64,000 nucleotides of DNA from Aeoliella mucimassa (lineage in GTDB: Bacteria; Planctomycetota; Planctomycetia; Pirellulales; Lacipirellulaceae), in contig NZ_CP036278.1 in NCBI RefSeq assembly GCF_007748035.1, positions 3,286,001-3,350,000 on the forward strand, given 5' to 3'. A program made the translations under genes and the position numbers. Shown in pieces: positions 19,225-28,529 of this stretch; the first letter of the stretch is position 1, and each line of letters opens with the position of its first letter. Under the pieces are notes generated by a model. The model worked only from the letters and a program-made list of their open reading frames with translations, did not search any database and was not told where the DNA came from.

Positions 19225-20847
19225 TTAACCAGCTTCGTTAGGAATCGCCAGTATTGCAATAGCTCCGCCTGTTGGATTGTCATTGATAGACCATTCGGCT
19301 CCTAGAGAGGTCAGCGCAATCTCGTCGAGAACCGCCAACTGCTCCGAATCGGCATCGACTTCCGCTATGGACTCGTAAGTTGCACTTCCTCGACTGCGGT
19401 CGTCGGCCGATAGACCATTATCCGCCACCATGATTTCGATCGTATTGTCTTCCAATTGACGTGTATGAACCTCAATAATTCCTTCGTCGGGGCTTGAAGT
19501 CCCTACTTGCTTGAGCGACTCCGCGGATGCACATATCATTTGCGATACCACACGAAAGAGGTGAGAACGACTTGCGCACACGTACTGAGCGTCACTCGAT
19601 ACTTCTACCTTCGGACTCGAGACTTCCTTCCATTTCGAGCGAGTGAGTGTCAGCGCATCGTTAATCACCTCTTTCAGTTTGACATCACAGGTATTCGCAG
19701 AATTATCACCGGTGGCTGATTTCATCGCCCACACGATCTTGTCGATGGATCGCACCGCCTCTAAGGCATCCTCGCCGGCGCTGAGCATCCCTTCGATATC
19801 TAGTGACTCTGCTTCTACCACGCATACCGCATCCCGATGGCCATCTGAATGTTCACGTCCAACGACATTCGTTACCTGCAACTGCTGTTTGGCTTTGCGG
19901 CTAATCTGCACCCGCCGATGCGCCTGGTTCATATATTCCAAGCATGAGAGAGCAATCTGAAGTGGTGAGCCGATCTCATGGGCTACCCCTTCGGCGAGTC
20001 CCCCGAGAGATTCAAGCCTTTGTCGTTCCGCAAAAGCAGCCAGCAGTTGTTTCTCAGCGGTGATATCGGTCGCGTACTTCACAATCTTCTCGACCTCACC
20101 ACTTTCACCCTTCACTGGGTTGTAAGTACCTTGAATCCACTTGCGTTCACCATGCTTGCCATATCGCTCAAACTCCCCGGCCTGATATTGCCCACTGCGG
20201 AGCTTCTGCCAGAACTGTTCGTATTGATCACTGTCACTTTCGTCTTGTGAGACAAAGATACTATGAAGCTGCCCGAGCACCTCGTGCCTTAAATACCCCA
20301 TTGTATGCAAGTAATTGTCGTTCACATCGATAATCACCCCGTCAGGATTGAACTCGATTCGACCATGTGAGCGATCAATTGCCGTTAATTGAGCATCTAG
20401 GGCCACCGCAGCGCGGGCAGCGATCTGCTCCGCCTGCTTTTGGGCTGTAATATCGATGGCGTACTTAACAATCCGCCACACTTGACCATCATTATCGAAG
20501 ATTGGGTTGTAGTTGGCTTGTATCCATCGTCGGTAGCCATCTTTCGTGAGTCGCACGAACTCACCACGCTGATACTCCCCTTCTCGAAGAGATTGCCAAA
20601 ACTCTGCATACGCATCAGACTCACGATAGGCCGATTCGACAAAACACCGGTGATGCCGACCGAGCACTTCATCGCGATGGTACCCCATGGCATCCAAATA
20701 GTTGTCATTTACATCGATAATGATTCCATCTGGTGTGAATTCGATTCGTCCTTGCGAACGATCAATTGCCTCGAGGCGAGCAGTGAGCATTTGCATCACC
20801 GTGCGAGTGTCTTCCGAGCCGAGTCGCCGATCACCACATGGATTCAT
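19225..20847 (-). CDS. Double-PAS sensor histidine kinase with degenerate ATPase domain
   Basis: The product is 540 residues and lacks transmembrane segments, so it is probably cytosolic. Two tandem PAS-PAC units (~25-140 and ~145-270) are near-repeats of each other (RIEFTPDGIIIDVNDNYL and RIEFNPDGVIIDVNDNYL; each ends with VKYAxDITAxKQ). A dimerisation helix with GVAHEIGSP (His ~290) follows. The ATPase region is eroded: the N-box position reads HLFRVVSQMICASAESL without the usual Asn pair, the G1 box is DNGLS rather than DxGxG, and no GxGLGL G2 box is present. It may signal without autophosphorylating or may be decaying. It is on the same strand as, and ~275 bp downstream of, the IS-shattered kinase, with which it shares the WAMK/HAMK helix. 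Confidence 0.8.
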   Translation of the reverse strand: MNPCGDRRLGSEDTRTVMQMLTARLEAIDRSQGRIEFTPDGIIIDVNDNYLDAMGYHRDEVLGRHHRCFVESAYRESDAYAEFWQSLREGEYQRGEFVRLTKDGYRRWIQANYNPIFDNDGQVWRIVKYAIDITAQKQAEQIAARAAVALDAQLTAIDRSHGRIEFNPDGVIIDVNDNYLHTMGYLRHEVLGQLHSIFVSQDESDSDQYEQFWQKLRSGQYQAGEFERYGKHGERKWIQGTYNPVKGESGEVEKIVKYATDITAEKQLLAAFAERQRLESLGGLAEGVAHEIGSPLQIALSCLEYMNQAHRRVQISRKAKQQLQVTNVVGREHSDGHRDAVCVVEAESLDIEGMLSAGEDALEAVRSIDKIVWAMKSATGDNSANTCDVKLKEVINDALTLTRSKWKEVSSPKVEVSSDAQYVCASRSHLFRVVSQMICASAESLKQVGTSSPDEGIIEVHTRQLEDNTIEIMVADNGLSADDRSRGSATYESIAEVDADSEQLAVLDEIALTSLGAEWSINDNPTGGAIAILAIPNEAG

Positions 20848-21145
20848 AGGACCTTTACTCCAAACAACAACACCGACTCACAACCTTTGGGAAATCCATG
20901 CCGCCTTAGTCGCTCAGCTGGTGGGCGGAACTTTATTGAGGGGGTACTCTCCACTTTTATGTCTGTAGCACCTGAGTTTCTCTGTGAATATGTGGTATAG
21001 CACCTTGCTAAACACCATCTATAATCTAGCTCTCACACGAGGAAGATGACGGAAGCCCCGGCAAACCGAATTGCCAACAGTACTTTCCAACGAATCGGGT
21101 ACTGCGGTAGAAACGACCCAGGATTAGCTGACTGGACACATCCTA

Positions 21146-22305
21146 GTACGTCTTTCCTGAAATCCATTCCGCTGCTATATGCTGCGGAATGAAAAAGCAC
21201 ATTGTTTGCCTGGACCACCAGGCCCGTGGAGGTTTGGAGCAGCTAGCACGCTCAGGCGCCCGCGCGGCGCAAGTGGTGCGTCGCTGCCAGATATTATTGA
21301 AATCGGACTCGGGATGCACCGACGAAGAGATCGCCGAGCATGTGGGCTGCACGACGCGCAACGTCCGAGCCGTCCGAAAGCGGTTCTGCGAAGAGGGCGT
21401 CCAGCGGGCGGTGTACGATGCGCCTCGCTCGGGCCGCCCCCCAGAGTTCACCAAGCGGCAGCAGCAACAGGTAATCGCCCTGGCGTGCAGCGAGCCGCCC
21501 GAGGGACGGGCTCGCTGGACGCTGGAATTGTTGTGCGAGCACGCGGTGAAGGAAGGCTTCGTCGATTCGCTCAGCGTGACGGAGGTCTCGCTGTGGCTCA
21601 AGGAACACGACCTGAAGCCGTGGCGAAAAAAACTTGGTGCGTGCCCAAGCTGAACGACGAGTTCTGTGAGCGGATGGAGGACGTCCTCGAGCAGTACGAG
21701 AAGCCGCTCGACCCGAACGAGCCGGTCGTCTGCCTCGACGAGCAGCCCTATCAGAGGGTCGACGACGCGCGGCCGCCCGAGCCCGCGGCACCCGGCAAGA
21801 TCGCGAAGCAGGACTACGAGTACCGCCGCTGCGGAACCTGCAGCGTGTTCGTGGCGGTCGAGCCGAAGGCGGGCAAGCGATTCGTTCAGGCCAAGCGTCA
21901 CCGCAAGCGAGCCGACTTCGCCCGGTTCGTCCGCGACCTCTTGAAGCGCTATCCCGACGCAGAGCGGGTTCATCTGGTGATGGACAACCTCAACACGCAC
22001 AACGAGAAGTCGTTGATCGAAACCTTTGGCGAGGAGGCGGCTCGGCCAATGCTGGAGCGGATTGTGTGGCATTTTACCCCCAAGCATGCCAGTTGGCTCA
22101 ACATGGCCGAGATCGAAATCTCGGCCATACAGCGACAATGCCTGGGACGTCGGTTGGCTTCGCTCGACAAGGTTCAAAGCGAACTCTCCCACTGTTCACG
22201 CGACCGCAATCGGAAGAAAATCAAAATCAATTGGACCTTCCATCGAAAAGACGCCAAACGCGTCTTCCCTGAACTCTATAGGAAATGACTTCCGGGACGA
22301 CGTAC
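21146..22305 (+). mobile_element. IS630-family insertion sequence, copy 1
   Basis: The element is 1160 bp with imperfect inverted ends (left GTACGTCTTTCCTGAAATC, right complement GTACGTCGTCCCGGAAGTC, 15 of 19 matching). TA is duplicated at 21144-21145 and 22306-22307; the empty site would read CCTAGG. It interrupts the last codons of the broken HAMP kinase. Confidence 0.95.
21189..22288 (+). CDS. IS630 transposase, two frames joined by -1 frameshift
   Basis: The first frame (21189-21653) encodes the helix-turn-helix half (DEEIAEHVGCTTRNVRAVRKRF) and then WLKEHDLKPWRKK before running to a stop. The second frame carries the catalytic half (VVCLDEQPYQ, LVMDNLNTHNEKS, HASWLNMAEIEI, the DDE residues Asp, Asp and Glu). 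The overlap holds A_AAA_AAA (21626-21632) in the zero frame, a classic -1 slippery heptamer. Slippage gives KPWRKKTWCVPKLNDEF, the normal IS630 junction, and a 366-residue protein. Confidence 0.9.
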
Positions 22306-22918
22306 TAGGCACCGAATCTGACACCTGCGGTAGCACCCCATTCTCCGCGATTGGCAAGCACACTCGAAATACTGTACCAACACCAGGAGTCGACTCCACC
22401 TGAACATCCCCATGGTGTCGAAGCACCGACTGGTAAACAAAAGCGAGGCCTTGTCCGGTACCTTTTCCTACGTCCTTGGTAGTGAAGAAAGGATCGAAGA
22501 CCCGCTGTTGAAGTTCTTCTGGTATACCAATTCCATTGTCTGACACTTCGATGTACACCACATCGTCGGAGCTATACGTATTCACTTCGATAACCCCCAC
22601 ACCCGGCTGGCCATCGTAACGCTCTTCAATGGCATCCGAAGCGTTGACCAGCAAGTTCAGAATGATCTGACTTAGCTCCGCACGATCTCCGTAGGGGTAT
22701 GGCAGGTGCTCATCCAGGTTCATTTCCAATGAAGCTACGTATTTCCAACTGTTTCTGGCAATGACTGAGGCATCTTGGATGAGGGAATTCACGTCGACCG
22801 GCTCATGCTCCACTTTCCCAGCATGGGTCATCGCTTTCATCGCATGAACAATCTCGATGATCTTGCTAACAGCGGATGACGCATCGCTCAAGGCAGATGG
22901 AATCTCTGCATTCGCAAA

Positions 22919-23953
22919 GGCCTTGTTGAACAATTAGTCACAAACCTCCGTAAAAACTAACGTGGAATGGAACCACGTACCTTTTTTACGGAGATCGAAC
23001 ATGGCTACGAAAGAAAAACGAACCTACAAAGTCACGAACTGGAAGGAGTATAACAAGTCGCTCATCGAGCGTGGAAACATCACTATTTGGTTTAGCGACG
23101 AGGCGTTGGAGAACTGGGAACATCCTAACGACCAGACAAAAGTCGGTCGCCCTTTTGTCTTCAGCGATACGGCGATCGAGTGCTTGCTGACGATTCGCGA
23201 ACTGCTGAAACTTCCCTATCGGCAGACTGAGGGATTCGGCCGCTCGCTGGTGGCGATGTTGGGCGTCGAGGCAGCGATTCCCAATTATTCTTCGCTCGCC
23301 AAGCGAGCCAGCAAGCTGAATGTTTCGCTCGATATCGCTAACAAGAGGGGCGACATCGATATCGTGGTGGATAGCACCGGCATGAAAGTGTTTGGCGAGG
23401 GCGAATGGAAGATGCGGACGCATGGCAAGTCGAAGCGGCGGACATGGCGGAAGCTGCATTTGTCGGTGAATCCTGACACCCGCGAGATTGTGGCGGAGAT
23501 TTTGACCGAGAACAGTTGCCACGATGCCGATGCGGTTCCCGAAATGCTGGAGCAGGTGGAGCAGCCCGTAAAAAAGTTTCACGGCGACGGTAGTTACGAC
23601 AAGTGGAAGGTTTATGAAGGGCTGGAATCCGAAGGCATTGAGCCGGTGATTCCGCCGCAGCACAACGCCAAGATCAAACAACATGGCAACTCTGCGGAGG
23701 AGCCTTTGCCCCGGGACGAGGCAATTCGTCAGATTCGACGCAAGGGGCGTAGGAGTTGGAAAGAGGAAGTGGGCTATCATCGTAGAAGCTTGGCGGAAAC
23801 GACCATGTACCGAGTGAAACAAAGCTTTGGGAGCCATCTCAAAAACCGAGTATTCGAAAACCAACAAACGGAAGCCCGCTTGCGCTGTAAAATCATCAAT
23901 CAATTCACCCAACTCGGGCTTCCACAGTTCGAGTGGAGTTAGTCAACAAGGCC
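22919..23953 (+). mobile_element. IS5-family (IS903-group) insertion sequence, copy 2
   Basis: This 1035-bp element is in the opposite orientation to copy 1. It is flanked by the 9-bp direct repeat ATTCGCAAA (22910-22918 and 23954-23962) inside the broken HAMP kinase gene. Excision rejoins FAFANAEIPSAL in the kinase. Confidence 0.95.
23001..23942 (+). CDS. IS903-group transposase, copy 2
   Basis: The 313-residue protein is identical to the one encoded at 16266-17207, with all three catalytic residues present. The ATG at 23001 follows GGAG by 8 nt. Confidence 0.95.
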   Translation: MATKEKRTYKVTNWKEYNKSLIERGNITIWFSDEALENWEHPNDQTKVGRPFVFSDTAIECLLTIRELLKLPYRQTEGFGRSLVAMLGVEAAIPNYSSLAKRASKLNVSLDIANKRGDIDIVVDSTGMKVFGEGEWKMRTHGKSKRRTWRKLHLSVNPDTREIVAEILTENSCHDADAVPEMLEQVEQPVKKFHGDGSYDKWKVYEGLESEGIEPVIPPQHNAKIKQHGNSAEEPLPRDEAIRQIRRKGRRSWKEEVGYHRRSLAETTMYRVKQSFGSHLKNRVFENQQTEARLRCKIINQFTQLGLPQFEWS

Positions 23954-24007
23954 ATTCGCAAATGCAAACTTCCTTTCATAGAAAATGACATTAAATCGCT
24001 GATGATC

Positions 24008-25236
24008 TGTAGTAACCAACACTTAATCTGACAGACAATCTAGTTAGCGACCAGTTGCAAGTTCTTGTCCAGTCGCTTTTCGTTGACGATCGATTTGGCA
24101 TCTTCGAAGGTTTCCATTGGCGTTTTGCCGTAACAGTAGCGACCGCTGTGCGGTCGCTCGTGGTTATAGCTCTTCATCCACTGGTCAAGATCTGTTTGCA
24201 GCTCCTCGATCGAGCTGAACATCTTCTTGCGGAATGCGACCTGGTAAAACTCCTGCAGCATGGTTTTGTGGAATCGTTCACAGATGCCGTTGGATTGTGG
24301 CCGCTTGGCCCTGGTCTTCGAGTGATCGATGTTCTCGATCGCCAGGTACAGTTGGTACTCGTGATGTTCACGGCTGCCACAGTACTCGGTGCCACGATCG
24401 GTGAGCATGCGCAGTACCGGCACGTCCTCTGCTTCGAAGAATGGAATCACCTGATCGTTTAACATATCGGCCGCGACCAACGCATTCTTGCGATCGTACA
24501 GCTTGGCAAACGCAACTCGCGAGTAGGTGTCGATCACCGTCTGCTGATAGATTCGCCCGACGCCCTTGATGGTGCCGACGTAGAACGTGTCCTGCGCCAC
24601 CAGGTAACCGGGATGCTCGGTTTCGATTTCACCATGAGCTTCCTTCTCCAGCTTCGCTTTCTCCAGGGCCACGACCTGGGATTCGGTAAGGATAATACCA
24701 TCTTGAGCCACTTTGGCCTCCAGAGCCTTCAGCCGCTTCTTGAACGTCTCCAGCTCATGCCGCAACCAGACGCTACGGACACCACCTGACGAGATCAGGA
24801 TGCCCCGTTTCTTCAGTTCGTTGCTCACACGGACCTGGCCATAGGCCGGTTGTTCGAAGGCCATTTCGACCACCGCTTCTTCGACCTCCGCGGCCACACG
24901 ATTCTTGACGACGGGCTTCTTCCGCGAGATCTCCTTGAGGGCCTCCTCACCGCCGTTGTCGTACAACTCTTTGAAGCGATAGAAGCTATCTCGCGAGTAG
25001 CCAAACACTTTACACGCTTCGGAGACGTTGCCCAGCCGCTCAGCGAGTTTCAGCAGGCCCAGCTTGTTCTTGATGATTTTCTGATCGTTACTCATCTCGG
25101 ACACTCCTTGGGGGAAATGAGGCGGCCGCCGGCTGCAATCACTGCTATCACTCGCTGCGCTCGTTCAAGCAATGATTGCAGCCGGTACTCTAACCTCAAA
25201 CCTTGGTTAGTGTCAGATTAAGTTTTGATATCTACA
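24008..25236 (-). mobile_element. IS481-family insertion sequence, copy 1
   Basis: The element is 1229 bp with ends beginning TGTAG and sharing ACTTAATCTGACA within the first ~26 bp (inverted). It is flanked by the 7-bp repeat GATGATC (24001-24007 and 25237-25243). It lies in the broken kinase gene between the His-box and ATPase pieces; removal restores DKSLSEADHQRFNV. Confidence 0.93.
24040..25095 (-). CDS. IS481-family transposase
   Basis: The product is 351 residues from ATG 25095 (AAGGAG 8 nt upstream; a GTG at 25104 overlaps that site). An N-terminal helix-turn-helix (RLGNVSEACKVFGYSRDSFYRFKEL) precedes an rve/RNase H-like integrase domain with VAQDTFYVG (Asp), MLTDRGTEYCG (Asp) and SNGICERFHKTMLQEF (Glu), ending with YNHERPHSG. 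Intact and identical to the copy at 28562. Confidence 0.95.
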   Translation of the reverse strand: MSNDQKIIKNKLGLLKLAERLGNVSEACKVFGYSRDSFYRFKELYDNGGEEALKEISRKKPVVKNRVAAEVEEAVVEMAFEQPAYGQVRVSNELKKRGILISSGGVRSVWLRHELETFKKRLKALEAKVAQDGIILTESQVVALEKAKLEKEAHGEIETEHPGYLVAQDTFYVGTIKGVGRIYQQTVIDTYSRVAFAKLYDRKNALVAADMLNDQVIPFFEAEDVPVLRMLTDRGTEYCGSREHHEYQLYLAIENIDHSKTRAKRPQSNGICERFHKTMLQEFYQVAFRKKMFSSIEELQTDLDQWMKSYNHERPHSGRYCYGKTPMETFEDAKSIVNEKRLDKNLQLVAN

Positions 25237-25782
25237 GATGATCTGCTTCTGAAAGCGATTTGTCCTCTTCAATAATCTGTTGACATTGATTGACGACATC
25301 AACAAGGTATACGAATTGTTCTTCGAGGAACTCCACTTCGTTCGCGACGCATTGCATCGGCGTGTTGATCTCATGAGCGATGCCTGCAGCCAGCTGACCA
25401 ATCGACTCAAGACGACTTGAATGGGCGTGCTGGCGTTCCAATTCCTTCATAAAGGTCACTTCCTCAAGCAATCTTTCCGTTTCAGCTGCACGTTCGCGAA
25501 ATACTTCGGCCGCAGCGGCCAATCGCCCTAACTCATCGTTACGGTCGTGGCCAGGAATCTGATCGCATGCTTCCCCTTCTGCCAGACGGTCGAAGGTTGC
25601 TGTAATAGCGTTTAAGGGCGGAGCTACGTCTCGTGCAATCAACCACGACACTGCCACACCAAGAACGATGGTTACTATCGAAAACAAATGGCTCATCCAT
25701 TTGAAGCTATCACTGCGCTGTGCCATTTGCTTCGACAGTTCTGCAGCGCGGTGCGAATACTCTTGTTGAGTCGTTGAAGCTA

Positions 25783-26942
25783 GTACGTCGTCCCGGAAGT
25801 CATTTCCTATAGAGTTCAGGGAAGACGCGTTTGGCGTCTTTTCGATGGAAGGTCCAATTGATTTTGATTTTCTTCCGATTGCGGTCGCGTGAACAGTGGG
25901 AGAGTTCGCTTTGAACCTTGTCGAGCGAAGCCAACCGACGTCCCAGGCATTGTCGCTGTATGGCCGAGATTTCGATCTCGGCCATGTTGAGCCAACTGGC
26001 ATGCTTGGGGGTAAAATGCCACACAATCCGCTCCAGCATTGGCCGAGCCGCCTCCTCGCCAAAGGTTTCGATCAACGACTTCTCGTTGTGCGTGTTGAGG
26101 TTGTCCATCACCAGATGAACCCGCTCTGCGTCGGGATAGCGCTTCAAGAGGTCGCGGACGAACCGGGCGAAGTCGGCTCGCTTGCGGTGACGCTTGGCCT
26201 GAACGAATCGCTTGCCCGCCTTCGGCTCGACCGCCACGAACACGCTGCAGGTTCCGCAGCGGCGGTACTCGTAGTCCTGCTTCGCGATCTTGCCGGGTGC
26301 CGCGGGCTCGGGCGGCCGCGCGTCGTCGACCCTCTGATAGGGCTGCTCGTCGAGGCAGACGACCGGCTCGTTCGGGTCGAGCGGCTTCTCGTACTGCTCG
26401 AGGACGTCCTCCATCCGCTCACAGAACTCGTCGTTCAGCTTGGGCACGCACCAAGTTTTTTTCGCCACGGCTTCAGGTCGTGTTCCTTGAGCCACAGCGA
26501 GACCTCCGTCACGCTGAGCGAATCGACGAAGCCTTCCTTCACCGCGTGCTCGCACAACAATTCCAGCGTCCAGCGAGCCCGTCCCTCGGGCGGCTCGCTG
26601 CACGCCAGGGCGATTACCTGTTGCTGCTGCCGCTTGGTGAACTCTGGGGGGCGGCCCGAGCGAGGCGCATCGTACACCGCCCGCTGGACGCCCTCTTCGC
26701 AGAACCGCTTTCGGACGGCTCGGACGTTGCGCGTCGTGCAGCCCACATGCTCGGCGATCTCTTCGTCGGTGCATCCCGAGTCCGATTTCAATAATATCTG
26801 GCAGCGACGCACCACTTGCGCCGCGCGGGCGCCTGAGCGTGCTAGCTGCTCCAAACCTCCACGGGCCTGGTGGTCCAGGCAAACAATGTGCTTTTTCATT
26901 CCGCAGCATATAGCAGCGGAATGGATTTCAGGAAAGACGTAC
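25783..26942 (-). mobile_element. IS630-family insertion sequence, copy 2 (tandem)
   Basis: The element is 1160 bp in the opposite orientation to copy 1. TA at 25781-25782 precedes it and TA at 26943-26944 follows, which is the only DNA between it and copy 3. With copy 3 it disrupts the sensor part of the HAMP kinase. Confidence 0.95.
25800..26899 (-). CDS. IS630 transposase, copy 2
   Basis: Frame 1 is 26435-26899 and the catalytic frame ends at 25800; both are identical to copy 1, including the seven-A slippery site. Confidence 0.9.
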
Positions 26943-26944
26943 TA

Positions 26945-28104
26945 GTACGTCGTCCCGGAAGTCATTTCCTATAGAGTTCAGGGAAGACGCGTTTGGCGTC
27001 TTTTCGATGGAAGGTCCAATTGATTTTGATTTTCTTCCGATTGCGGTCGCGTGAACAGTGGGAGAGTTCGCTTTGAACCTTGTCGAGCGAAGCCAACCGA
27101 CGTCCCAGGCATTGTCGCTGTATGGCCGAGATTTCGATCTCGGCCATGTTGAGCCAACTGGCATGCTTGGGGGTAAAATGCCACACAATCCGCTCCAGCA
27201 TTGGCCGAGCCGCCTCCTCGCCAAAGGTTTCGATCAACGACTTCTCGTTGTGCGTGTTGAGGTTGTCCATCACCAGATGAACCCGCTCTGCGTCGGGATA
27301 GCGCTTCAAGAGGTCGCGGACGAACCGGGCGAAGTCGGCTCGCTTGCGGTGACGCTTGGCCTGAACGAATCGCTTGCCCGCCTTCGGCTCGACCGCCACG
27401 AACACGCTGCAGGTTCCGCAGCGGCGGTACTCGTAGTCCTGCTTCGCGATCTTGCCGGGTGCCGCGGGCTCGGGCGGCCGCGCGTCGTCGACCCTCTGAT
27501 AGGGCTGCTCGTCGAGGCAGACGACCGGCTCGTTCGGGTCGAGCGGCTTCTCGTACTGCTCGAGGACGTCCTCCATCCGCTCACAGAACTCGTCGTTCAG
27601 CTTGGGCACGCACCAAGTTTTTTTCGCCACGGCTTCAGGTCGTGTTCCTTGAGCCACAGCGAGACCTCCGTCACGCTGAGCGAATCGACGAAGCCTTCCT
27701 TCACCGCGTGCTCGCACAACAATTCCAGCGTCCAGCGAGCCCGTCCCTCGGGCGGCTCGCTGCACGCCAGGGCGATTACCTGTTGCTGCTGCCGCTTGGT
27801 GAACTCTGGGGGGCGGCCCGAGCGAGGCGCATCGTACACCGCCCGCTGGACGCCCTCTTCGCAGAACCGCTTTCGGACGGCTCGGACGTTGCGCGTCGTG
27901 CAGCCCACATGCTCGGCGATCTCTTCGTCGGTGCATCCCGAGTCCGATTTCAATAATATCTGGCAGCGACGCACCACTTGCGCCGCGCGGGCGCCTGAGC
28001 GTGCTAGCTGCTCCAAACCTCCACGGGCCTGGTGGTCCAGGCAAACAATGTGCTTTTTCATTCCGCAGCATATAGCAGCGGAATGGATTTCAGGAAAGAC
28101 GTAC
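26945..28104 (-). mobile_element. IS630-family insertion sequence, copy 3 (tandem)
   Basis: The element is 1160 bp, head to tail with copy 2 and separated from it by a single TA; TA at 28105-28106 follows. Flanks outside the pair (AGC-TA and TA-GTA) give an empty CTAG site. Confidence 0.95.
26962..28061 (-). CDS. IS630 transposase, copy 3
   Basis: Frame 1 is 27597-28061 and the catalytic frame ends at 26962. It is identical to copies 1 and 2 and has the same -1 frameshift arrangement. Confidence 0.9.
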
Positions 28105-28176
28105 TAGTAGCCTTTTCCACAACCGTTCTGTGATGTGCGAACGCACTCTTGATAGCGTTTGCCGAATAGCCCACTC

Positions 28177-28529
28177 CTACGACTGGAGGTTAGCATGCGC
28201 GACCCTCAGGTCAAACCGAACGCGCAGAACACCAGCAGCTTTCAGAGCACAGCTAGCATAACCGCTACGATACTCACTGTGACAAACAACCATGAGCTCA
28301 ATGGCATATCCGGCGAATAGACACTACGCTTGTCCCTTCAGTGGCCATGGATCATTACCCACAAGCATTTCACTTAAGGTGATGCGCATCGTTGAAGACG
28401 AGACTGCAAAGCAATAGTGAGCGCGGGCTCTATCACTAAAGATCGAGGCAACCGATAGTTAATGATCAGAAATAACCTGCCGAGCGGAGTGCGACTCTTG
28501 CGAGGCTCCTGCGAATTCTATCTCTAAAG
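28177..28529. other. Gene-poor remnant between broken kinase and IS481 copy 2
   Basis: This 353-bp stretch should hold the kinase's missing 5' part but no frame continues it; stops occur in all minus-strand frames. A tiny minus-strand frame, 28307-28242, encodes 21 residues that would form one membrane helix (MPLSSWLFVTVSIVAVMLAVL) but has only a weak ribosome site. Its status is uncertain. The region may be scarred by a deletion next to the IS481 element, which has no target duplication. Confidence 0.4.

Larger units (their letters stand above)
21124..28176 (-). pseudogene. HAMP sensor histidine kinase broken by five IS insertions
   Basis: Read on the minus strand, the pieces are 28176-28107, 25782-25237, 24007-23954, 22918-22306 and 21145-21124. 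Removing the elements and one copy of each target duplication gives one open frame of 404 further codons after the leucine at the first junction: a sensor remnant (HITERLWKRLLASTTQQEYSHRA split across the junction), a membrane helix (FSIVTIVLGVAVSWLIA), HAMP, a His box (AAGIAHEINTPMQ), N-box (ILNLLVNASDAI), G1 (DNGIGIP), F box (DPFFTTKD), G2 (GTGQGLAF) and a native end VSDSVPRMCPVS. All kinase motifs are intact across the junctions. Upstream, the frame meets a TAG at 28179-28177 with no ATG, so the first membrane helix and sensor are missing. Its cognate regulator was not identified. Confidence 0.9.

Noticed and set aside
21179-21625. Reading the second IS630 frame as an independent protein from 21179
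   Set aside because: Its first ~145 residues are out of frame with the conserved helix-turn-helix; only the part after the slippery site is real transposase.
25896-26945. 349-codon frame antisense to the IS630 transposase (also in the other copies)
   Set aside because: It is a shadow of the GC-rich transposase gene; it repeats only because the element does.
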